A stretch of DNA of 64,000 bases from Chryseobacterium gambrini (GTDB lineage Bacteria > Bacteroidota > Bacteroidia > Flavobacteriales > Weeksellaceae). Shown piece by piece: positions 28,069-36,687 of the stretch. The stretch lies in NCBI RefSeq assembly GCF_900156825.1, contig NZ_FTOV01000002.1, forward strand, positions 1-64,000, given 5' to 3'. The position numbers and the translations under genes are program-made. Below the pieces are notes generated by a model. The model saw nothing but the letters and a program-made list of their open reading frames with translations. It searched no databases and was not told the DNA's origin. Positions within the stretch are counted from its first letter, which is position 1. Each line of letters begins with the position of its first letter.

Positions 28069-28099
28069 GAAACTCAAATTTAAAGAAAAAATAAACATC

Positions 28100-29110
28100 A
28101 TGATGTTTACACCAGCAGAACTTTTAGAAATCAACAAGTTACTTACTCCGGAACATAAAATTGTAATTCTTACCCATTATAATCCGGATGGCGATGCTAT
28201 TGGTTCCAGCCTTGGTTTAAAACATTATCTGAAAACAAAAGGAATTCATGCAGAGGTAATTGTTCCCAACGATTTTCCTAAATTTCTAAAATGGATGCCG
28301 GAAGCGAAAAAGGTTCTGATTGCAGACTACAAAAGAAAAGTAGCTTCTGATCTTATTTATGAAGCAGATGTTATTTTCTGTCTGGATTTCAATGCGCCTT
28401 CCAGAATAGGGATTTTGGGAGACTGGCTTACGAATTCCAGAGCGAAAAAGATTCTTATCGACCATCATCAGCAGCCTGAAAAATTTGACTTTGTTTATTC
28501 CAATACCGTAATTCCTGCGACCTGTCAGATGGTTTATCATTTCATAGAAGCGATGAATGATGAAAATCTGGTGAATAACGATATTGCAGAATGTCTTTAT
28601 ACCGGAATTATGACGGATACAGGAGGTTTCAGATTCCGTTCTACAAGTGCAACCACGCACAGAATTATTGCCAATCTCATCGAACACGGAGCAGATCCTG
28701 CAATGATTACTTCCAATACATGGGATACCAATACCGTTTCCCGTCTTCATTTATTAGCCCTGATTTTAGGAAGAATAGAAGTGGTAAAAGACGGAAAAGT
28801 GGCTGTTCTTTATTTAACAAGGGAAGAACTAAAAGAATATGGCTTCCAGAAAGGCGATACGGAAGGTTTCGTTAATTACGGACTGAGTATTTTAGGCGTA
28901 AAAATGGCAGCATTCTTCATGGAAGATCTGTATGAAGATTTTATTAAAATTTCTTTCAGAAGTAAGGATGATATGGATGTGAATCAATTTTCAAGAAAAT
29001 ATTTCAATGGAGGAGGTCACATTAATGCAGCCGGAGGAAAATCTTACGAATCTTTGCAGGGAACCATTGAAACATTCAAAGTGAAAATAGAAGGAGAGGA
29101 GAGTTTGTAA
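28100..29110 (+). CDS. NrnA-like DHH/DHHA1 phosphoesterase (336 aa)
   Basis: Manganese-dependent phosphoesterase that degrades short oligoribonucleotides or 3'-phosphoadenosine-5'-phosphate. Metal-binding residues are in THYNPDGDAIGSS (D30, D32), DFNAP (D96) and the DHH at 121-123 (LIDHHQQPEKF). MTDTGGFRFRST is the fourth motif, and the DHHA1 part ends with NGGGHINAAGG. Complete and of typical length. Two adjacent ATGs (28100, 28103) are possible starts. Choice between NrnA and other DHH enzymes is by overall resemblance. Confidence 0.9.
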   Translation: MMFTPAELLEINKLLTPEHKIVILTHYNPDGDAIGSSLGLKHYLKTKGIHAEVIVPNDFPKFLKWMPEAKKVLIADYKRKVASDLIYEADVIFCLDFNAPSRIGILGDWLTNSRAKKILIDHHQQPEKFDFVYSNTVIPATCQMVYHFIEAMNDENLVNNDIAECLYTGIMTDTGGFRFRSTSATTHRIIANLIEHGADPAMITSNTWDTNTVSRLHLLALILGRIEVVKDGKVAVLYLTREELKEYGFQKGDTEGFVNYGLSILGVKMAAFFMEDLYEDFIKISFRSKDDMDVNQFSRKYFNGGGHINAAGGKSYESLQGTIETFKVKIEGEESL

Positions 29111-29369
29111 GTTGAGGCTAAGATTGAGGTTCAGTTTAAGATTGAGTTTAAGATTTAGATTCATGCTGAGAAAGCTGCGTATTTGTCTTTTATAACAAAA
29201 TGTGTAGTGAAGAATCTGAATTTTATTGATTTTAAATCCTGAAAAATAATCAACACAGAATTTAAATTTCTTTTAAAGAGATGGCTTCTTCGCTCCGCTC
29301 TTCGGAATGATACGCTTCATACTCTAAAACTCTCAACACCAAAACACTAATACCCTAAAGCCCTTAACT
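29111..29369. other. Intergenic region with degenerate repeats, convergent genes
   Basis: No gene seen. 29109-29160 holds about four imperfect copies of a GTTGAGGTTAAGATT-type unit, which recurs in altered form at 44501-44566. 29281-29315 has the motif CTTCGCTCCGCTCTTCGG with weak self-complementarity. The rest is C/A-rich low-complexity sequence up to the patatin stop. Confidence 0.5.
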
Positions 29370-30164
29370 CTAACTCCTCGAATATCCCTTTTCCTCAAGC
29401 TCTTTACAGGTGTATTCATAAACTTCCTGAAACATAATATCTAAGAATTTTTTGTTGAAAAGACTGAATTTCGTCATCTTCGGAGGATCCAGAAAAATAT
29501 CACAGGTCTTGGCTTTGGAATACACAGATTTTGCGATGGCCAAATGTAAAATCCGGTCAAATTCCTTCATTAAGCTCATTTTTTCCAGACTGTCGTAGCT
29601 GATGGAATTGACGTGGGAAGCAATCAGGAAATCGCATTTGTCTACAATTGGTTCAATCGGTAGATTGTCTAAAACACCGCCGTCTACATAAATTTTTTCG
29701 CCAATTTTTACCGGAGGCAAAACAAAAGGAACGCTCGAAGAAGCCAATAACGGGATGAAAAGTTCACCTTCCGAGAAAAAATCTACAATTCCGTGCGTCA
29801 TTTCAGTGGCGGCAACATACAAAGGAATTTTTAAAATGTTAAAATCATCTTCCGGAAAATGATCGGTGAAGAGTTTCAGAATGAATTTCGAGCTGAAAAT
29901 TCCGTTCTTGGAGAGTTTAAGATAAGACCTCGAAAAAAAAGTAGTCTGCTTTACGATTTCCATCATTTCATCCGGAGATTTCCCGAAAGAATAAAAAGCT
30001 CCTACAATTGATCCTGCACTGGTACCTGAAATAATATCCGGTTTCAGATGATACTCTTCCAAAGCTTTCAGAACCGCAATATGAGCAATTCCGCGCATTC
30101 CTCCGCCTGAAAGAGTCAGACCGATGACGGGTTTCTTTTTTTTGAAAGAGAAAAAATCCAGCAT
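29370..30164 (-). CDS. Patatin-like phospholipase (264 aa)
   Basis: Lipid acyl hydrolase of the patatin/RssA type. Oxyanion loop GGGMRGIAH (20-28), nucleophile S49 in GTSAG, and catalytic D161 in VDGGVLDNLP make a complete Ser-Asp dyad. No signal peptide, so cytoplasmic. Starts one base after the end of the alpha/beta hydrolase gene, so the two are one transcription and probably translation unit. Substrate lipid unknown. Confidence 0.9.
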   Translation of the reverse strand: MLDFFSFKKKKPVIGLTLSGGGMRGIAHIAVLKALEEYHLKPDIISGTSAGSIVGAFYSFGKSPDEMMEIVKQTTFFSRSYLKLSKNGIFSSKFILKLFTDHFPEDDFNILKIPLYVAATEMTHGIVDFFSEGELFIPLLASSSVPFVLPPVKIGEKIYVDGGVLDNLPIEPIVDKCDFLIASHVNSISYDSLEKMSLMKEFDRILHLAIAKSVYSKAKTCDIFLDPPKMTKFSLFNKKFLDIMFQEVYEYTCKELEEKGYSRS

Positions 30165-30165
30165 A

Positions 30166-30948
30166 TTAAAAGACCAAATGTTTCGGCATATTGTGAAGAA
30201 GCTCTGTATTGATGATCTCTGCGCAGATTTTTGGCTTTTCCCAATGTCCGTTGTGTCCGCAATCGAGAATGTAGGATTTGATGTTGGTGCGGTCGGGAAG
30301 ATGCTTAATCATGGTTTCGGTTTTCACCGCGTTGTCATGCTTTCCGGCAAGAACCAAAATTTTTGCCTCAAGATTTTCCATGATATGCTTTTTGTCCGTT
30401 CGTTCCACCATTCCTTTTACAGATGCCAAAGCTCCGAGATTATTGGTAGAAAGGGCAACTTCCAGTGCGGTTTCTATTTTTCCTTCCAGAATGTCTTTTT
30501 CATTGGGATTGAACAGATTCGGAACTCCCGCTCTCGCGTAATGCGCGAAAGCATCTTTGATGATGCGGTAACTTTTGATGCGCTGTTCTTTTTTTTCAGC
30601 ATCATCCGGAAAATACGTGGAGAAAAATAAAGTTAAACTTTTCAGGTATTCAGGATATTTTTCTGCGAAAGCCAAAGAAACGTACCCTCCCATCGAATGT
30701 CCGAGTAAGTGAATTTTGGTTATATTTTCATGATCCAAAACTTTTTTTACCTCTTCCGCCACCAGTTCCATCGTCTGAACTTCCGCAATGATTTCAGATT
30801 GTCCATGACCGGGAAGATCAATTTTTAACAATGAAAAATTGTCGGAAAGATGAGGCTCCATATCGCTCCAGATAGAAAGATTTTCCATGAAGCCGTGAAG
30901 CAGAACCAAAGTTTCTTTTCCGTTTCCTTTTCTCTCGAAGTTTAACAT
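30166..30948 (-). CDS. Alpha/beta hydrolase (260 aa)
   Basis: Serine hydrolase fold: oxyanion region LLHGFMENLSIW, nucleophile S85 in GHSMGG, and a late histidine in DCGHNGHWEKP (about 237). No signal peptide. Could be an esterase, lactonase or similar; substrate not predictable. Coupled to the patatin gene (1-base gap) and preceded by a lipoprotein gene 10 bases upstream, suggesting one operon concerned with lipids or envelope. Confidence 0.85.
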   Translation of the reverse strand: MLNFERKGNGKETLVLLHGFMENLSIWSDMEPHLSDNFSLLKIDLPGHGQSEIIAEVQTMELVAEEVKKVLDHENITKIHLLGHSMGGYVSLAFAEKYPEYLKSLTLFFSTYFPDDAEKKEQRIKSYRIIKDAFAHYARAGVPNLFNPNEKDILEGKIETALEVALSTNNLGALASVKGMVERTDKKHIMENLEAKILVLAGKHDNAVKTETMIKHLPDRTNIKSYILDCGHNGHWEKPKICAEIINTELLHNMPKHLVF

Positions 30949-30958
30949 ATTTCAGTAA

Positions 30959-31468
30959 TTAAAAGTGGATGTCAATATATTCAACAAATCCTGAACCATT
31001 TACCATATCCTGAAGTCGATACGTTTTTCCGCCGTCTTTAGATAGGAAGGTTTTTGTTCCTTTTCTGGTATAAGGTTTTCCGTTGTCGTTTGCCGAAATA
31101 CTTTCTGTAATTTCTCCTGTAAAATTCATGTGTTTGTCTGAAACAACTGCCATAAATCCTTTTATTTCAACGGTGTTTTTTCCGGAGCTGATATTTCCTG
31201 AAACGGCGTAATGGTCTCTTTCGCCATCAATTTTTTTGAAATTTACAGAACCCGAATTTTTAATTGAACTGTGAGTGAATTTATGAGATCCGCTGAAATC
31301 TTTAAAATGATTTTTAGATTTTATGCTGTCGTTGATTTTTGTTCTCGCAGCATTAATAGAATCGATGATTTTTGTACTGTCGGTCTTATCGGAAGTAGAA
31401 GTTGCTTCTTTTTTGGAGCATGAAACAATAAAAGCTGCTAAAATAACTGCGGTTAAAAAGTTTTTCAT
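30959..31468 (-). CDS. Putative lipoprotein (169 aa)
   Basis: The start is the ATG of MKNFLTAVILAAFIVSC, seven codons inside the longest reading, which leaves a clean lipobox with the lipidated Cys at residue 17. The mature part is Ser/Thr/Lys-rich (SKKEATSTSDKTDS), then about 110 residues of probable beta structure (HKFTHSSIKNSGSV, RDHYAVSGNISSGKNTVEIKG, TYRLQDMVNGSGFVEYIDIHF). Not recognised as a named family. First gene of the lipoprotein-hydrolase-patatin run. Confidence 0.75.
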   Translation of the reverse strand: MKNFLTAVILAAFIVSCSKKEATSTSDKTDSTKIIDSINAARTKINDSIKSKNHFKDFSGSHKFTHSSIKNSGSVNFKKIDGERDHYAVSGNISSGKNTVEIKGFMAVVSDKHMNFTGEITESISANDNGKPYTRKGTKTFLSKDGGKTYRLQDMVNGSGFVEYIDIHF

Positions 31469-31497
31469 TAAAGAATAAATTATACTCAAAAGTAAAT

Positions 31498-31526
31498 AAA
31501 AAAAAGAGCATTTTAAAAATGCCCTT
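31498..31526 (-). terminator. Terminator of the stand-alone exbD
   Basis: Stem AAGAGCATTTT (31504-31514) with AAAATGCCCTT (31516-31526), one G-T type pair, minimal loop, then eight T on the minus strand. Confidence 0.8.
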
Positions 31527-31532
31527 CTTATT

Positions 31533-32060
31533 TTATTTGATTAATTCTTCGTAAACTTTCTTTTCCCAAGGTTTAATGTCGGTAACTCCGTATCTTTCTT
31601 TCTTCGAAATGGCAATATTATCCAGGACATCTACAAAGTTTTTATAGTTTGCGTCATCTGTAGGTTCAACGATAATGCTGAAATTTTCCTTATTGGGAGC
31701 GTTATTGTAGGCTTCCGAAATGATTTTAGTGATATTAATTCCACTGAAATTTGTCTCTTTCAAATTACTTGTATTTAATCCTTCTTTAAAGCTTTGATGA
31801 TAAAATACTCTGTTATCTTTTCCTAAAATAAAGGTAACCTGATTTAAAGGTTTTATTACGGGTATGTGCGTTGGGTCTGGATGTGGATCCTTCGCAGGCA
31901 ATCCTAAATCCATCACATTGGGTTTAGTGAAATTCGTGGTAAACATAAAAAAGGTGATGAGTAAAAATCCCAAGTCTACCATTGGAGTCATGTCAACTCG
32001 GATCAGTTTTTTTCTTTGTTTGCTTCCTCCCTGCTTCTCTTGTGCAATAACTGCAGCCAT
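31533..32060 (-). CDS. exbD: ExbD/TolR-family biopolymer transport protein, stand-alone (175 aa)
   Basis: Stator subunit that, with ExbB, couples the proton gradient to TonB-type work. A basic cytoplasmic N-terminus, one TM (about 23-43) with the proton-carrying aspartate D29 in VDMTPMVDLGFLLITFF, then a periplasmic domain. It is clearly a paralog of the second exbD at 55535 (shared TMDLGLPAK-type stretch after the TM and the NFVDILDNIAISK..RYGVTDIKPWEK ending). No exbB is adjacent; it has its own terminator. It may pair with the distant ExbB. Confidence 0.88.
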   Translation of the reverse strand: MAAVIAQEKQGGSKQRKKLIRVDMTPMVDLGFLLITFFMFTTNFTKPNVMDLGLPAKDPHPDPTHIPVIKPLNQVTFILGKDNRVFYHQSFKEGLNTSNLKETNFSGINITKIISEAYNNAPNKENFSIIVEPTDDANYKNFVDVLDNIAISKKERYGVTDIKPWEKKVYEELIK

Positions 32061-32310
32061 AATTAATAGTTTTTAAAATGTTAAACAATTTTCAATAAAG
32101 GGTATTGTATCTCTATTTTTATTTCTGAATCAATACAAAGTTTATACCTAAATTTTAAAAATGGTATTAATTTAACATTTTAATTGCTGTTTGAATTTAA
32201 ATGTGTTTAAAATCAATACATTAAAAAAGCCCTATCAACAGAAAACGCTGATAAGGAGTTTTTATAATAAATATTTGATTTATGACTACCTGATTTTTAA
32301 TCATTGTGAG

Positions 32311-32470
32311 TTTCATTTAAACGCAATGTTCGGAAAGTTTTTGAATGACGTGAAAATACTTTTCCGTTCGCAAGGGCGTTTCACTCAGCGATGGCTTTGT
32401 GCTATGAAGTGCCTTTGCGAACCAAAAATAAAAACATAGTTGTATTAAATCTTGTCGTCGTTGCGTTTAA
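32311..32470. repeat. MITE-like element, copy 1 (right end degraded)
   Basis: Begins TTTCATTTAAACGCAA; the interior matches copy 2 over most of its length (GGAAAGTTTTTGAAT, CGTTCGCAAGGGCGTTTCAC, CAGCGATGGCTTT). The inverted right end survives only as TTGCGTTTAA (32461-32470). About 16 bases of the inner right arm present in copy 2 are missing. Confidence 0.7.
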
Positions 32471-32555
32471 TAATTATCTATATCAATCTTATTTTTTTGA
32501 AATCTTGTATGTTTGTGATAAATTTTTGATTACCAGATTTTTTAATAAGAGCAAC

Positions 32556-32735
32556 TTTCATTTAAACGCAATGCTCGGAAAGTTTTTGAATAACGTGAAA
32601 ATACTTTTCCGTTCGCAAGGGCGTTTCACTCAGCGATGGCTTTATGCTATCATTCGCTGAACGAAGTGCCTTTGCGAACCAAAAATAAAAAAGCATAGTT
32701 ATATTAAATCTTGTGATCGTTGCGTTTAAATGAAA
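32556..32735. repeat. MITE-like element, copy 2 (intact)
   Basis: 180 bp with perfect 16-bp terminal inverted repeats: TTTCATTTAAACGCAA (32556-32571) and TTGCGTTTAAATGAAA (32720-32735). Inside are two nested inverted pairs, GTTCGCAAGGGC with GTGCCTTTGCGAAC and CAGCGA with TCGCTG, so the whole element can fold as one long hairpin. No transposase is encoded. Confidence 0.75.
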
Positions 32736-32769
32736 TTCACCAAATTAGATTATTTTAAAACAAAGTATT

Positions 32770-32801
32770 AAAAAAGCCTCACCAGAAAAACTGATAAGGC
32801 T
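32770..32801 (-). terminator. Terminator of dsbD
   Basis: Stem AGCCTCACCAG (32775-32785), loop AAAAA, CTGATAAGGCT (32791-32801), two wobble pairs, then six T on the minus strand. Confidence 0.8.
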
Positions 32802-32822
32802 GATTTATGAGAATTGAATATA

Positions 32823-34898
32823 TTATTTATTCTGTTTGTAGTAATTTACACCACATTCGAGGAATTTTTTGAATTTTTCTTTCTCCATATATCCTGAAAC
32901 CGGGGTGTTGATTACTTTTCCGTCCGGCGTTAATAAAACGTAATGCGGCTGGGAATTATTATTGAAATTCACCTGCTGGAAAAGGCTCCATCGGTCACCG
33001 ATGGTTTTTACTTTTTTCACCTGTCCGTCACCAAGATCGACTTTTGTTTTCTGATCTTCAGGAAGTTCTTCTTTATCATCCACATAAAGAGAAGCCAGAA
33101 CCACGTCGTTTTGAAGAATCGGTAAAATATCCGGTTCGCTCCACACAAATTCTTCCATTTTCCTACAGTTTTCACATCCGTAACCCGTGAAATCAATTAA
33201 GATCGGTTTGCCTTCCTTTTTCGCTAATTCAATAGCGGTAAAGAAATCGTGTTCAGGATGCATTCCCAGAATTCCGTCTTTTTCATCATGGAAATAGCTA
33301 ACATTTAACGGAGGTAAAATTCCGCTTAATAATTGCAGTTTTGGTCTGTCAGAAGGAATTAATCCCTGAACCAGATACACCACAAAACCAATTCCTAAAA
33401 CCCCTAAAATTTTTCTGGTAACAGAAATTTTAGGTTTCTTGTCGTCATGCGGGAATTTGATTAATCCAAATAAATAAATGGCTAAACCAATCGCTACAAC
33501 GATCCAGATTCCGATGAAAAGTTCTCTTTTAATGAAGAACGTTTTAGAAACAAGATCTGCTTTGGATAAGAATTTTAAAGCAAGAGCCAGTTCCACGAAA
33601 CCTAAAACAACTTTCACCGTATTCATCCAACCTCCGGATTTCGGAAGACTTTGCAATGCCTGCGGAAATAAAGCCAGCAAACCGAAAACAATTGCCCAAG
33701 CCAATCCGAATCCTGCCAAAGCAAAAGTTAGCAGCATCGGAACATTAGCAGAACCCGTAATCGCGCTTCCCAATAAACTTCCCAAAATAGGACCTGTACA
33801 GGAGAAAGAAACGATAACTAAAGTCAAAGCCATAAAGAAAATCCCGATAATTCCTCCCGCTTCTTCCGCTTTTGAAGATTTATTGGCAATAGAACTTGGC
33901 AAAGTAATATCGTAATAGCCGAAGAAACTTCCCGCGAAAAAAATGAATATGATGAAGAACGCAATATTCAGCCATACATTGGTTGAAATTTCGTTGAAAA
34001 TATTTCCTGCAATTCCATCAATTAAATGGAAAGGAACACTTAATAAAACAAAGATCAAAAGAATGAAAAATCCGTAGATTAAAGCATCTCTTTTTCCTTT
34101 TGCCGGATTTTTATTTCCTTTGGTGAAGAACGAAACCGTTAAAGGAATCATCGGGAAAACGCAGGGCGTTAATAAGGCAATTAAACCTCCGATAAATCCT
34201 AACAAAAGATATGTCCAGTAGTTTTCGCTTATTTTTGATGCTCCTGTTCCGCAATCCGTTAATGGTTTCTGGAAATTAATGGATTCTATTTTTAAATTTT
34301 TAGGATCAAGTTTTTGGGTTTCTGCAGTTGGAACAGCGGTTTGAACAACATTACCCAAAGTATCCACAACAGGCTGCAAAGAATCTTTTGCCGTTGTTTT
34401 TTCATCGGTTTTTACTTCTTCAGCCGCACCTTTTGGCGTAACTTGTTTATTGAATTCCAACGTATTGGGAGCAAGACAGACTCTGTCGTCACAGGTCTGA
34501 TAAGTAATTTCAGCAACAACATCTCCCGGTTTTGTTCCGTCTTTCAGCTTAAATTTCTGCTTGAAACCTGCCGTATTGGAGTAGAAAATAATTTTTCCGC
34601 CGAAAGCCTCAGAAAATTCTTCATGCTTTTTACCCACTTCGGTAAATTTCCCGATCAGTTCTATGTTTTTCCCTGAAACTTTATAGTCGGTAGGAATTCC
34701 CGTATCTTCCGGAATGTCTTTGGAGTAAATATGCCAACCGCTTTCCATGGTGGCATTCAGGACGGCTTCATATTGATTGTCGCCTAGTTCGTTGATGGTA
34801 AATTTAAATTTTACAGGATTTTTGATTTGTCCCGAAACTGCAAGGGTAATAAAAAAGAAAAGCAGCAACGGGATTTTATAAATCGAAGAGAATTTCAT
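32823..34898 (-). CDS. dsbD: Thiol:disulfide interchange protein DsbD (691 aa)
   Basis: Membrane protein that carries electrons from cytoplasmic thioredoxin to periplasmic partners. All three parts are visible: a signal peptide (ends AVSGQ) and N-terminal periplasmic domain with the Cys pair in TCDDRVC; a central domain of about eight TM helices (about 225-490) with redox cysteines in TPCVFPMIP and FSCTGPILG; and a C-terminal thioredoxin domain with GCENC near residue 572. Complete. It has a likely promoter inside the end of the preceding ATP-grasp gene and a good terminator. Confidence 0.95.
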   Translation of the reverse strand: MKFSSIYKIPLLLFFFITLAVSGQIKNPVKFKFTINELGDNQYEAVLNATMESGWHIYSKDIPEDTGIPTDYKVSGKNIELIGKFTEVGKKHEEFSEAFGGKIIFYSNTAGFKQKFKLKDGTKPGDVVAEITYQTCDDRVCLAPNTLEFNKQVTPKGAAEEVKTDEKTTAKDSLQPVVDTLGNVVQTAVPTAETQKLDPKNLKIESINFQKPLTDCGTGASKISENYWTYLLLGFIGGLIALLTPCVFPMIPLTVSFFTKGNKNPAKGKRDALIYGFFILLIFVLLSVPFHLIDGIAGNIFNEISTNVWLNIAFFIIFIFFAGSFFGYYDITLPSSIANKSSKAEEAGGIIGIFFMALTLVIVSFSCTGPILGSLLGSAITGSANVPMLLTFALAGFGLAWAIVFGLLALFPQALQSLPKSGGWMNTVKVVLGFVELALALKFLSKADLVSKTFFIKRELFIGIWIVVAIGLAIYLFGLIKFPHDDKKPKISVTRKILGVLGIGFVVYLVQGLIPSDRPKLQLLSGILPPLNVSYFHDEKDGILGMHPEHDFFTAIELAKKEGKPILIDFTGYGCENCRKMEEFVWSEPDILPILQNDVVLASLYVDDKEELPEDQKTKVDLGDGQVKKVKTIGDRWSLFQQVNFNNNSQPHYVLLTPDGKVINTPVSGYMEKEKFKKFLECGVNYYKQNK

Positions 34899-34926
34899 AT
34901 TGTAATTTTATGTAAATACTTTACTA

Positions 34927-34957
34927 CAAAAGTAACTGTTTTTTGCAGATTAATCAA
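34927..34957 (-). promoter_or_regulatory. Promoter of dsbD
   Basis: TTG (34957-34955), 20 bases, then TACTTTTG (34934-34927), ending 28 bases before the dsbD ATG. The -33 part lies over the stop codon region of the ATP-grasp gene. Confidence 0.55.
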
Positions 34958-36002
34958 CCGAAGAAATCTTCCTCAGCCTTTTTTCTATGGCAAGATTGTT
35001 TTTCAGCGCAGAAAATCCCTCTTTGATATCCAGATAAGGAAATCCGGTTTCGTGGTTTTTTCTGCTGATTTCTGCCATGATGTTCCAGTGTTTTGCAATT
35101 TCTTTCCATGCAAAAAATAAGGAGTGTTTCGGATCGTACATATGCGTTGGTTCGCTTTTAGTACCGTTTATTTCGATGATTTTTAAATTCTTTCCCTCTT
35201 TTAGAAGTTCCAAATTTTCAAACATGACATCCAGTCTTCCGAAATAAAAGCCATTCACTTTGGTACAGATTTCATCTATTTTTTGTTCTAATTTTTCGGT
35301 AACTTCACTTGAAATATCAATAAATTTCGCGCCTCTCGTATGGCTTCCGAACGGGATCAGAATTATTTCTTCGTTTTCAGGAACTGTTTTCTGCATTTCG
35401 CTTCCCATTTTCTGTTCTATGGCTTTGATCTGGAACGCACTTCTGGGATTTTCCATCACCAGTTCTCTCAACGTTTTTCTGCCATTTCCTTTTACGGAAA
35501 GAAATTCTTTCTTCACCATTCCTGTGATCTTTCCTTTTTTTTCGTCCGGAAAACGGTGGTAAAAAATCCCGACTTCATGCTGATAATTTATTTTTTCCTG
35601 AATTAAAAAATCACAGTCATTATTTTTTTGATAATCTTCCAGTTCGTTTACATTTTCAACCTGAACAACGCCCAAACCTTTCAATCCGATATTGGGTTTT
35701 ACAATAACGGGGAAGTTGATGGTTTGTGATTTTAATTCAGATAAAATGTCCTGAAATGAAACTTCCGGGGATGCAAAAACCGTTTTCGGGATCCAGTTTT
35801 CGGGAATCAGATCGTAGATTTCTTTTTTGCTTTCCATTGCCATTCCTCCGTATTTTATAGAAGGATTCGCACCGTGGAAGAACAAAAGCGTTCTTGCTTT
35901 ATATGCACAGTACAGCCAAACCGGAAAAAGCGGCAGGTAAATGGAAAAAGTAGACCAGTATTCCCAATGTGCAATTTTATGAAGGCGATGTTTGAGTTTC
36001 AT
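34950..36002 (-). CDS. ATP-grasp protein, D-Ala--D-Ala ligase-like (350 aa)
   Basis: Seen: an N-terminal hydrophobic/aromatic stretch (about 15-45), FFHGANPSIKYGGMAMESKK, then the ATP-grasp core with FPVIVKPNIGLKGLGVV, FLIQEKI, the Mg-binding GRLDVMFEN and IEINGTKSEPTHMYD (E-x-N). It is a recognised but uncharacterised Flavobacteria type; a ligase joining a carboxylate to an amine is inferred, substrate unknown. It begins 25 bases before the reading frame of the broken NRDE gene would end, so the two overlapped in the ancestral operon. Confidence 0.78.
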   Translation of the reverse strand: MKLKHRLHKIAHWEYWSTFSIYLPLFPVWLYCAYKARTLLFFHGANPSIKYGGMAMESKKEIYDLIPENWIPKTVFASPEVSFQDILSELKSQTINFPVIVKPNIGLKGLGVVQVENVNELEDYQKNNDCDFLIQEKINYQHEVGIFYHRFPDEKKGKITGMVKKEFLSVKGNGRKTLRELVMENPRSAFQIKAIEQKMGSEMQKTVPENEEIILIPFGSHTRGAKFIDISSEVTEKLEQKIDEICTKVNGFYFGRLDVMFENLELLKEGKNLKIIEINGTKSEPTHMYDPKHSLFFAWKEIAKHWNIMAEISRKNHETGFPYLDIKEGFSALKNNLAIEKRLRKISSVD

Positions 36003-36687
36003 TTTTGAGGGAAATTTTTTCGGGTTTTGAATCTGGGTTCAGTCGGTCATAATGTTTCAGTGTCATTTCATCGGAAATAACGAGCTGTGTCGTACTGATG
36101 GTTTGTATCGTATTTTGTCTTTTGATGGTAATTCCGTTTTCCAGATCATCGGTTTTCTGATGGTGGAAATCTAAAATATCTTTTTCGGAAATCGGCTTGG
36201 TTTGCAGAAATTCTTTGAAAATTTCCCTTCTTTTTTCCTGTGCTTTTGCATCCTACAAAGTTGCGGAAGACCAGATGTACGGAAGATGAGCGTCTAATCT
36301 TTTAAAATGTTTTTCAGTTCCGTCCCAGCGAAATTCCGCCAATTGTTTTTCCTGAAAAATCACCAGCGTAAAAGGTTCAATGTTTTCCAAATCAATTAAT
36401 TTTATTGACTTGAAAATATCTTCTTCCGCTATCAGATCCAAAACAATCAGTCCACGGCTTTTTCGGTAATTTGTTTTTACCGGATGATTTTCAAAAGCAC
36501 CGTTTAATAAAATGAGGGCATTTCCATTTTCTGAAACCGCAAACCACGTTCCGTTTTTGGTAGCATCTTTCGGATAAAAGATACCTTTTTCACGATGAAT
36601 TTCCTGTGCAGAACGATTCGGTTTCTCATCCCGGTTGGAAGTCAGAACAATTTTATTTTTAAGCGGAAAATACGTTACAGTACACAT
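35977..36687 (-). pseudogene. NRDE-family (TANGO2-like) gene interrupted by an in-frame TAG
   Basis: The first 144 codons (36687-36256) give MCTVTYFPLKNKIVLTSNRDE, the hallmark NRDE motif and N-terminal Cys, and reach PYIWSSATL. Codon 145 is TAG (36255-36253). The same frame then stays open for 91 more codons (DAKAQEKRREIFKEFLQ, HHQKTDDLENGITIKRQN, TISTTQLVISDEMTLKHYDRL) to TAA at 35979-35977, giving a 236-codon frame, the size of full family members. In relatives SSATLY is expected here, so TAG probably replaced a tyrosine codon. Could be a real nonsense mutation, amber readthrough or a sequencing error. Follows the DinB gene without a gap. Confidence 0.8.

Larger units (their letters stand above)
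32061..32822. other. 762-bp gene-free region with two MITE-like repeats
   Basis: No convincing gene. It holds a weak terminator-like hairpin at 32228-32262, two related repeat elements (32311-32470 and 32556-32735) with similar flanking sequence, and the dsbD terminator at 32770-32801. Short reading frames across the repeats reflect repeat sequence rather than protein selection. Confidence 0.7.

Noticed and set aside
32191-32660. Two overlapping plus-strand reading frames (82 and 89 codons) across the repeats
   Set aside because: They share the same peptide (HLNAM, GKFLN, VKILFRSQGRFTQRW) only because both lie on copies of the same MITE-like repeat; no start context, promoter or family supports them.
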